A stretch of 23,075 nucleotides of DNA from a virus, in the IMG/VR virus record IMGVR_UViG_3300048033_000796, positions 1 through 23,075 of that record; one strand, given 5' to 3'. Below are positions 18,906 through 23,075 of this stretch, in pieces. The position numbers and the translations under genes were made by a program. How positions within the stretch are numbered: position 1 is the stretch's first letter; each line of letters starts with the position of its first letter. Under the pieces are notes generated by a model. The model was given only the letters and a program-made list of their open reading frames with translations, was not told where the DNA came from and did no database searches.

Positions 18906-19549
18906 TGGATTATATTGTAATTGATGACCTTTTATCGCCTGAGAAGGCAGATGAGATTGAACAACTTGTTCAAACAGATAAGATGAAATGGGTTGAGTAT
19001 CCTTATGGCGGTACTCCCAAAGAATTCGAATGGGTTGATGGCATTCATTATGATGATAAACAGTGGGCATACCATATAGATGACAATAAATATAAGTATA
19101 TTGTAACTCATATAGAAGAGCAAATACAGAAGCATATATCAGGTAAAGAATTATCCTCAGCAAAGATTAACAAATCTCAGCCACCTATTGGTATCGAATG
19201 GTCTGATAACATATATGGAGGACCTCACTTTGATAGTACAGTTCCTGGATTACTTACTGGGATTTACTATATACATGATGTTGATGGTGATACACTCTTA
19301 TATAATGAAGTTTGGGACGAAGATGATGTCGAAGAAATTGGTCCAGAAAGTTTAACACTTCAAGCACGAATTTCACCCAAAAAGAATAGACTAGTATTAT
19401 TTAACGGGCATACATATCATTCTGCAAGTGTCCCAAGTAGCGGATTTAGATATGTAATAAACATAAACTGGGCTGACCCTGTTATCTTTGACTTTGAGAA
19501 TATGCTCTTCGAAGATACAGCCACAGGAGAAAAAGTAAAGATATGTTAA
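18905..19549 (+). CDS. 2-oxoglutarate/Fe(II)-dependent oxygenase (second copy type)
   Basis: A 214-aa oxygenase with the canonical facial triad H108-x-D110 in GGPHFDST and H172 in HTYHSAS, plus R182 in FRYVININW for 2-oxoglutarate. The core LLTGIYYIHDVDGDTLLYNE matches prolyl-hydroxylase-like phage enzymes. It differs from the 6710 enzyme in its HxD triad, and little sequence is shared beyond the fold, so two separate acquisitions are more likely than a recent duplication. The substrate is unknown. The gene overlaps by one base the one before and by 7 bases the i-spanin gene. Confidence 0.88.
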   Translation: MDYIVIDDLLSPEKADEIEQLVQTDKMKWVEYPYGGTPKEFEWVDGIHYDDKQWAYHIDDNKYKYIVTHIEEQIQKHISGKELSSAKINKSQPPIGIEWSDNIYGGPHFDSTVPGLLTGIYYIHDVDGDTLLYNEVWDEDDVEEIGPESLTLQARISPKKNRLVLFNGHTYHSASVPSSGFRYVININWADPVIFDFENMLFEDTATGEKVKIC

Positions 19550-19938
19550 GAATTTACGCAATCATAATTATAGTAGGTATCATTGGTACTGCCGCATATG
19601 GTGCTAAATATTATTATGAGACAACACAGAACACGATTGCACAGTTGCGTGAGAATAACACAAAACTAGTTGTTGCTAATGAGACAAACACAGCAACAAT
19701 CAATCGTATGCAAGAAGACGCACAGTTGCTACAAGAGACAATTGGTCAATTGAACGATTCCTTGCAAATGGCAGAAGCATATAAAGATGAACTGATAGGT
19801 AAGTTACAGAAGCACGATTTATCACGCTTGAGTGTAGCAAAACCTGGATTAATAGAGAGAAGAATAAATGATGGTACAAGAGGTGTATTCGATGACTTGG
19901 AAAATCTCACTCGCCCTAGCGACAGTATTCCTGATTAG
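19543..19938 (+). CDS. Inner-membrane spanin (Rz-like)
   Basis: A 131-aa protein with one N-terminal membrane helix (residues 5-22, YAIIIIVGIIGTAAYG), a long periplasmic coiled coil (about 28-90, rich in Gln, Asn and Leu) and a short C-terminal part. That plan, with the o-spanin gene starting inside its 3' end in another frame, is the typical Rz/Rz1 arrangement. Together the two span the periplasm and fuse inner and outer membranes at lysis, so the host is Gram-negative. Start ATG overlaps the stop of the oxygenase gene. Confidence 0.85.
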   Translation: MLRIYAIIIIVGIIGTAAYGAKYYYETTQNTIAQLRENNTKLVVANETNTATINRMQEDAQLLQETIGQLNDSLQMAEAYKDELIGKLQKHDLSRLSVAKPGLIERRINDGTRGVFDDLENLTRPSDSIPD

Positions 19939-20281
19939 TGGTTGTAGTGTTCTCAGACCTGAGACACAGATAATCACACAGACTGAATACGTTCAGCGCA
20001 ACATTCCTATTCAAGCGGCACCAAAACCCTTGACTTTGAATGAGGTGAATTGGTACGTTGTGACAGAAAAGAACTTCGAAGAATTCATAGAGAAGTATAA
20101 AAAAGAGAACGGTGAACCATGGGTGTTCTATGCAACTCCTGTACGTTCTTATGAGGCAATGGCACTCAATCTTGCAGAACTCAGACGCTATATTCAGCAA
20201 CAGCAAGCAATCATTCTATACTACGAACAGCAAGTAGAAAAAGAACTTGAAACTCCTGTTGACAATCCAGAAGAAAACTGA
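19892..20281 (+). CDS. Outer-membrane spanin lipoprotein (Rz1-like)
   Basis: Start ATG 19892 (MTWKIS) follows AGAGG by 8 bases; ATG 19868 would add 8 residues. A lipoprotein signal ends in the lipobox LISGC with C18. The mature part (PIQAAPKP, then a helical segment LNLAELRRYIQQQQAI) is longer than lambda Rz1, about 112 residues. It begins within the Rz-like gene in the +1 frame, as expected. A perfect promoter (20259-20287) is embedded in its last codons. Confidence 0.85.
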   Translation: MTWKISLALATVFLISGCSVLRPETQIITQTEYVQRNIPIQAAPKPLTLNEVNWYVVTEKNFEEFIEKYKKENGEPWVFYATPVRSYEAMALNLAELRRYIQQQQAIILYYEQQVEKELETPVDNPEEN

Positions 20282-20287
20282 TATAAT
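20259..20287 (+). promoter_or_regulatory. Perfect sigma70 promoter inside the o-spanin 3' end
   Basis: TTGACA (20259-20264), 17 bases, TATAAT (20282-20287): full consensus. The -35 overlaps the codons for Val-Asp-Asn of the spanin. It has no CCC or A-rich upstream element. It starts the operon 20311-22412. Confidence 0.85.
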
Positions 20288-20310
20288 ACAGTTAGAAAGG
20301 ATTGAGAAAC

Positions 20311-20481
20311 ATGTGGGAACTATGGTGCAAATCGATAGGGGAGAAAGCATATGACGATGACCGTAAGGCTGACCGAGTTGCAATTATTCGTACTGGGTGG
20401 GTGGTGCTTCACATTCTTACTTGCCTTGCTATCATAACTAATGCAATAGCAAATCATGGGTGGGGATTAATCGGATGGTAA
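20311..20481 (+). CDS. Small membrane protein (56 aa)
   Basis: First gene behind the perfect promoter, with GAAAGGATTGAG as ribosome site. It starts MWELWCKSIG, continues with an acidic/basic segment to ADRVAIIRTGW, then has a membrane helix VVLHILTCLAIITNAIANHG, ending in GW. I recall this plan, especially MWxLWCK and IRTxW, in small proteins of cyanophages and pelagiphages. The function is unknown. Its stop codon overlaps the next ATG. Confidence 0.75.
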   Translation: MWELWCKSIGEKAYDDDRKADRVAIIRTGWVVLHILTCLAIITNAIANHGWGLIGW

Positions 20482-20657
20482 AACCTAATGAAGAGTTTCA
20501 TCTGACAGTTGAAGAACTTGAGATTGTCGAAGTAGCACTGTTGCAGTATCAATCAGTGACTAACGAACCTAGAAAGGTGCAGAACCTCTTGGGTAAGTTT
20601 CACAATCAAAAGCATTGGTATGTACCACCTGATGACACACCTTATGTGAGTGGATGA
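20475..20657 (+). CDS. Small conserved phage protein (60 aa)
   Basis: ATG 20475 overlaps the preceding stop (ATGGTAA); an earlier ATG at 20460 is less fitting. The helix LTVEELEIVEVALLQYQ and then LGKFHNQKHWYVPPDD at the end match a short protein family in marine T4-like phages: it predicts one long helix, a second one and a Trp/Pro tail. The function is unknown. Confidence 0.7.
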   Translation: MVKPNEEFHLTVEELEIVEVALLQYQSVTNEPRKVQNLLGKFHNQKHWYVPPDDTPYVSG

Positions 20658-20660
20658 ATT

Positions 20661-20747
20661 ATGGCATTAATTGAAGTATTGGCAATTGCCTCACTGGCAG
20701 TATTATTATTTGTTTGGTTTATGATAAAAGGATATGATGATGAGTAA
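20661..20747 (+). CDS. Short membrane peptide (28 aa)
   Basis: MALIEVLAIASL, then more hydrophobic residues to FMIKGYDDE: one membrane helix with an acidic tail, ending in an overlap with the next gene. It starts 3 bases after the previous stop. Operon position and the overlap support translation; the size makes it uncertain. Confidence 0.5.
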   Translation: MALIEVLAIASLAVLLFVWFMIKGYDDE

Positions 20748-21042
20748 AAAAGATAAAGAGTATGTTCTAGTGAAAACAATTAGCACCTTCGAACATTCGT
20801 ATCTCATTCCGTTGAATGATGACATGAGAGTAGAAGACCATCTTGATTATGTTACATGTAACGAAGTCGAAGAAACCTCCCAATTATTCCTAGATGAGAC
20901 TATTCTAACGAACAGCACAAGGCTACTATCAGAGGATGAGGCTATCGAACTTTTTGATAGAGAAAACGACTATCTGAGAGGCTGGTCCTTAGAGAAGAAA
21001 CGTGAACATTTAAATAATAGAGTAAAGGAGAGTTATAGATAG
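20740..21042 (+). CDS. Acidic hypothetical protein (100 aa)
   Basis: Three ATG codons in a row (20734, 20737, 20740) can start it; the last is best placed, 8 bases after AAAGG, and overlaps the stop of the membrane peptide (ATGAGTAA). The protein opens KEYVLVKTISTFEHSYLIPL, a strand pair, then DDMRVEDHLDYV and a mostly acidic helical end (DEAIELFDRENDYLRGW). It has the look of an early phage protein; I do not recognise the family. Confidence 0.7.
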   Translation: MSKKDKEYVLVKTISTFEHSYLIPLNDDMRVEDHLDYVTCNEVEETSQLFLDETILTNSTRLLSEDEAIELFDRENDYLRGWSLEKKREHLNNRVKESYR

Positions 21043-21043
21043 C

Positions 21044-21544
21044 ATGGATAATCAAATACAAAGGGCGCAACAGCACAATATTCAAGCACGGTTGCGTATC
21101 GTCAATCAAGCACTTACTCAGATTACTATGACAATCAACGGCATGAAGAACCAGAGAGATTTGGGCGGAAGCGGTGGTGTCATGGGCGAACTAGAAGCGC
21201 AGAAAGAGAAGTTGATTGCAGAGAAGATTGAACTCACAGGAGCAGTCGATTTAAGCGATGCAGTAGCACCTGAAGTCTCTGAGACAACACAGACAAGCGC
21301 AGAAGAGAATGCAAGAGCAGTCGAAAAGCAAGGCACACAAGCATTCACAAAGCCTGGGAAAACATGGAAAGAGTATAAGTACGAAGAGTTGTTCCATGAG
21401 AATATAGACGGCGATTTAATACTCACATTCCCAGATGAAATCTTCAAAGAGACTGGTTGGAAAGAAGGAGACGAACTAGACTTTGAAGTAGTCGCAGGAA
21501 ATCTACACATCAAAAAGAGAGTAGATGTAAGTAAACTAAAATAA
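21044..21544 (+). CDS. AbrB/MazE-type DNA-binding domain protein with N-terminal coiled coil
   Basis: A 166-aa protein. Residues 1-65 are helical (coiled coil, Gln-rich), 66-105 a Thr/Glu-rich linker, and 122-160 read as a SpoVT/AbrB swapped-hairpin domain: GDLILTFPDEIFKETGWKEG followed by DELDFEVV and LHIKKR. Such domains bind DNA as dimers, or act as antitoxins; no toxin gene is next to it. The N-terminal coiled coil may set the oligomer. Regulation of early transcription is inference. It comes after an AAGGAG site in the operon that ends in groES. Confidence 0.7.
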   Translation: MDNQIQRAQQHNIQARLRIVNQALTQITMTINGMKNQRDLGGSGGVMGELEAQKEKLIAEKIELTGAVDLSDAVAPEVSETTQTSAEENARAVEKQGTQAFTKPGKTWKEYKYEELFHENIDGDLILTFPDEIFKETGWKEGDELDFEVVAGNLHIKKRVDVSKLK

Positions 21545-21559
21545 GATAGGAGAAGTACA

Positions 21560-21835
21560 ATGCAACATACTATTCAACAACTATTTGATAAAGTCAATGC
21601 AATGAGAGACATGGCAATGGTTGCACATAGAATGAAGTATGCTGAACCATCAGTAGACCATTTTGATGATATCACACATATCGTAGAGAATATTCGTCAA
21701 ATGGCAGGTGATATCTACCATGATAATGAGATACATCCTAAAGTAAAAGCAAAGCAAGAAGATAAAGCATGGAATGAAGTCTATCCACCTGTAACAGAGA
21801 ACGGACAAGACTTTCTAACAGAGAACATTAAATAA
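21560..21835 (+). CDS. Small helical hypothetical protein (91 aa)
   Basis: ATG follows AGGAGAAG. Two amphipathic helices dominate (QLFDKVNAMRDMAMVAHRMK; FDDITHIVENIRQMAGDIYH), with a charged C-terminus rich in Lys, Glu and Pro. Nothing suggests a membrane or an enzyme. Located between an AbrB-type protein and the co-chaperonin gene. I have no family name for it. Confidence 0.65.
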   Translation: MQHTIQQLFDKVNAMRDMAMVAHRMKYAEPSVDHFDDITHIVENIRQMAGDIYHDNEIHPKVKAKQEDKAWNEVYPPVTENGQDFLTENIK

Positions 21836-21850
21836 AACAGAGAAAGGTAT

Positions 21851-22123
21851 ATGCGAATACAACCAACACAAGACTATGTATTGATAAAGCAAGTCGAAGC
21901 ACCAAAAAAGAAATCTACAATCATATTAACAACAGACCCAGAGACAGGTATGAAGCCAGCAAAGATACTTGCATGTGGGAAAGACGTAAAAGACCTTGTA
22001 GAGAATACAATGATATATCCAATATGGAGTGAAGCAAAACCCGTAACAATCGATGGCGTAGAGTTAGCACTACTTAAAGAAGAGAGTGTACTAGCGTTTG
22101 TAACATCACTAGAAGAGGGATAA
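21851..22123 (+). CDS. groES: GroES-like co-chaperonin (gp31-type)
   Basis: A 90-aa GroES-fold protein: PTQDYVLIKQVEAPKKKSTI is the first strand and the roof of the mobile loop, whose STIILT matches the IVLT that touches GroEL. Then GMKPAKILACGKDV and VLAFVTSLEEG near the end. T4 gp31 replaces host GroES for folding the capsid protein gp23; this protein could do the same, which is inference. It is shorter than GroES (97) and gp31 (111), and the middle is reduced. AAAGG lies before the ATG. Confidence 0.78.
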   Translation: MRIQPTQDYVLIKQVEAPKKKSTIILTTDPETGMKPAKILACGKDVKDLVENTMIYPIWSEAKPVTIDGVELALLKEESVLAFVTSLEEG

Positions 22124-22128
22124 ACCAT

Positions 22129-22215
22129 ATGAATTGTGCAGAGAGAATAGGTGAAACATTAATAGCAGTATTTGTATTAAGCATCATATTCATTAGTATA
22201 GGGAGTATTGTATGA
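22129..22215 (+). CDS. Short membrane peptide (28 aa)
   Basis: MNCAERIGETLIAV, then LSIIFISIGSIV: one membrane helix near the end, start 5 bases after the co-chaperonin stop, TGA overlapping the next start (ATGA). The overlaps on both sides support it, but the size does not allow certainty. Confidence 0.5.
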   Translation: MNCAERIGETLIAVFVLSIIFISIGSIV

Positions 22216-22412
22216 GTAGATGGCATGGGGGAAAGGGCAGTAAGAGAAGACCTAGTACTGATAGTGAAGCATATGATAATGGATGGGATAGAATATTCGG
22301 TAAGAAGCGTTATACTCCATCAGATGCAGATGTATTAGAGCATATACAAGCAGATGAAGAAGAAGAGGATGATGATTTAAATGAAAACCTCTCTATTTAT
22401 AACCTAAAATAA
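22212..22412 (+). CDS. Conserved small phage protein, WDRIFGK type
   Basis: A 66-aa protein beginning MSRWHGGKGSKRRPST and continuing to WDRIFGKK, a motif that is frequent in small tailed-phage hypotheticals (GGKGS, then xNWDRIFGKK). The C-terminal half is acidic. The function is unknown. It is the last gene of the 20259 operon. After it the sequence turns to the non-coding block. Confidence 0.75.
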   Translation: MSRWHGGKGSKRRPSTDSEAYDNGWDRIFGKKRYTPSDADVLEHIQADEEEEDDDLNENLSIYNLK

Positions 22413-22419
22413 GGGGGTT

Positions 22420-22530
22420 TTAGAAAGCCCTATATAAAGCCTATTCGTCCATATGAGCGTGGGGGTCCAGTTATCTAAAGTCGCAGGCACCCGGACCTTC
22501 CGCCTCACGCCTGAGCGGACCATAGCGAAC
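22420..22530 (-). ncRNA. Candidate minus-strand structured RNA
   Basis: The only well-supported minus-strand unit. A promoter (22536-22564) points left into a GC-rich segment with nested pairs, in + coordinates: 22443-22447 with 22526-22530, 22457-22461 with 22506-22510 (GCGTG/CACGC), 22464-22468 with 22493-22497 (GGTCC/GGACC). The outermost stem has a G-U that is a mismatch on the other strand, which favours minus. A competing hairpin, 22500-22507 with 22512-22518, overlaps the second stem, so two folds are possible. The end near 22420 is a guess, with no good terminator. Reading frames here have no protein-like traits. Confidence 0.55.
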
Positions 22531-22535
22531 CGCCT

Positions 22536-22564
22536 ATTATACCACACCTCTTGTCGCAAGTCAA
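22536..22564 (-). promoter_or_regulatory. Minus-strand sigma70 promoter, TTGACT-17-TATAAT
   Basis: Reverse complement reads CCCCTTGACT, 17 bases, TATAAT: the same CCCTTGAC core as the + strand promoters, and a perfect -10. The only such pair found on the minus strand. Transcription would start near 22529. Confidence 0.8.
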
Positions 22565-22580
22565 GGGGTTTTTTGTTGCC

Positions 22581-22622
22581 TCCATGGATATCCAGGTGTT
22601 GTCCTTTGTCCATGGACGTCCA
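22581..22622. repeat. Two TCCATGGANNTCCA repeats
   Basis: TCCATGGATATCCA (22581-22594) and TCCATGGACGTCCA (22609-22622), start to start 28 bases, each with a TCCATGGA palindrome. They lie between the minus-strand promoter and the + strand promoter at 22663, followed by a tandem ATTTTAACA (22634-22653 region). This fits binding sites of a regulator or a replication initiator. Confidence 0.6.
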
Positions 22623-22662
22623 AAATACCTCCATATTTTAACAAAATTTTAACAGAAATCCC

Positions 22663-22691
22663 TTGACTTTTACTTGACAATAGTGTATATT
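22663..22691 (+). promoter_or_regulatory. Sigma70-type promoter, TTGACT-17-TATATT
   Basis: TTGACT at 22663-22668 and TATATT at 22686-22691. A second TTGACA lies at 22674-22679, too close to the same -10 to be its -35. The bases 22413-22738 hold no gene; they carry this promoter, the repeats and the minus-strand unit. Confidence 0.8.
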
Positions 22692-22738
22692 ACAGATGTT
22701 GAGATGATAATGTCTTAATGTAATTAAATCTATACTAT

Positions 22739-22867
22739 ATGAGTAATGCAATCTACAAGGCGTACAAACACTTAGAGAGTACAAACTTCATGGGCTTCAG
22801 AGACAGAAAGAAAGAACGTGCTAAAGCGTTTGTCCCTAAGCATAAGAGAAACAAGGATAAGAAGTAG
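22739..22867 (+). CDS. Small basic protein (42 aa)
   Basis: ATG 22739 opens MSNAIYKAYKHLESTNFMGF and then turns very basic (RDRKKERAK, PKHKRNKDKK). There is no classical ribosome site within 10 bases, which is a weakness, but the next gene starts at the base after its stop, and a strong promoter lies ahead. A nucleic-acid-binding or unstructured peptide is the likely nature. Confidence 0.55.
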   Translation: MSNAIYKAYKHLESTNFMGFRDRKKERAKAFVPKHKRNKDKK

Positions 22868-23062
22868 ATGACCTATACTTATTCGTGTGATGTTGCGTGG
22901 GAATGTCCTATTAGAGATATAGCGCACATTATGCAGTGTACTGATGCCGCCATGCGTGTTATTACTTGTGAAGGACCTGCTGGTGGCAATCCTTACTTAG
23001 AGTTTATCTTTATGAGTGCGAGTGATAGGGACCAGTTCATTGAGTATGTTGAGAGTGCTTAG
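22868..23062 (+). CDS. Small hypothetical protein (64 aa)
   Basis: Starts directly after the TAG of the preceding gene (TAGATG). Four cysteines or Cys-like spaced residues occur (SCDVAWECPI, MQCTDAAM, ITCEGP), and an end LEFIFMSASDRDQFIEYV of alpha-beta type. Zinc binding is conceivable, but the spacing is not a standard knuckle. The window ends 13 bases later. The family is unknown to me. Confidence 0.6.
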   Translation: MTYTYSCDVAWECPIRDIAHIMQCTDAAMRVITCEGPAGGNPYLEFIFMSASDRDQFIEYVESA

Positions 23063-23075
23063 GACCAGTGTTTAG

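Noticed and set aside
20029-20057. CCCTTGACT inside the o-spanin gene as a promoter
   Set aside because: No acceptable -10 box at 16-18 bases; it is within coding sequence.
22404-22641. Open frames on both strands across the non-coding block (22404-22634 minus, 22453-22641 plus)
   Set aside because: No ribosome site, no protein-like pattern, and both run over promoters, repeats and hairpins.
1-23075. CRISPR arrays, insertion sequences, integrase or attachment sites
   Set aside because: No regularly spaced repeats, transposase or integrase motifs were seen; the three tRNAs show no duplicated 3' ends that would mark an attachment site.

Overview
The window is a stretch of a tailed-phage genome of the marine T4-like myovirus type. 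The evidence is a partial class Ia ribonucleotide reductase operon (nrdA-nrdB), a T4-type 5'-3' exonuclease (rnh), a RuvC-like resolvase in place of T4 gp49, a GroES/gp31-like co-chaperonin, a spanin pair, three tRNA genes, and many small hypothetical proteins of kinds seen in cyanophage and pelagiphage myoviruses. All recognisable protein genes lie on the + strand, are tightly packed, often overlap by 1-8 bases, and are AT-rich. Two alphaproteobacterial-style DUF1127 proteins and a PqqA-like peptide suggest a proteobacterial host that makes PQQ (an alphaproteobacterium, or a methylotroph); this is inference.

Layout. 1-3145: nrdA (5' end missing), nrdB and a zinc-ribbon protein. 3146-6014: RuvC-like resolvase, a secreted protein, small genes, a restriction-endonuclease-like protein, then about 300 bases with no gene but with a GC-rich structured segment. 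6015-8711: tRNA-Pro, small basic proteins, a 2OG-Fe(II) oxygenase, a ClpP-like protease and a HAD-type phosphatase. 8721-9336: two tRNA-Arg genes and a winged-helix protein behind a consensus promoter with a palindromic spacer. 9355-13226: PD-(D/E)XK nuclease, peroxiredoxin, secreted glycine-zipper protein, glutaredoxin and hypotheticals. 13288-16519: a 376-aa hypothetical, rnh and small proteins. 16520-17310: terminator, DUF1127 pair and the PqqA-like gene between its own promoter and terminator. 17322-20281: hypotheticals, a second 2OG oxygenase and the lysis genes (possible holin, i-spanin, o-spanin). 20259-22412: an operon of small genes, from a perfect consensus promoter to an AbrB-type protein and GroES. 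22413-22738: a regulatory block with no gene, holding divergent promoters, repeats and a probable minus-strand RNA. 22739-23062: two small genes.

Control. At least eleven sigma70-type promoters are visible, most with a shared CCCTTGAC core, 17-base spacing and TATATT; several also carry an upstream A-rich ACCAAA element. A few ATAAATA boxes resemble T4 late promoters. Strong hairpin-T-run terminators separate the units.

The most striking item is the 23-codon pqqA-like gene at 17165-17236: a PQQ precursor peptide in a phage, next to two DUF1127-type genes and in a genome segment that also encodes peroxiredoxin and glutaredoxin. Two structured, GC-rich non-coding segments (5728-5960 and, on the minus strand, 22420-22530) are the other leading candidates for something undescribed.
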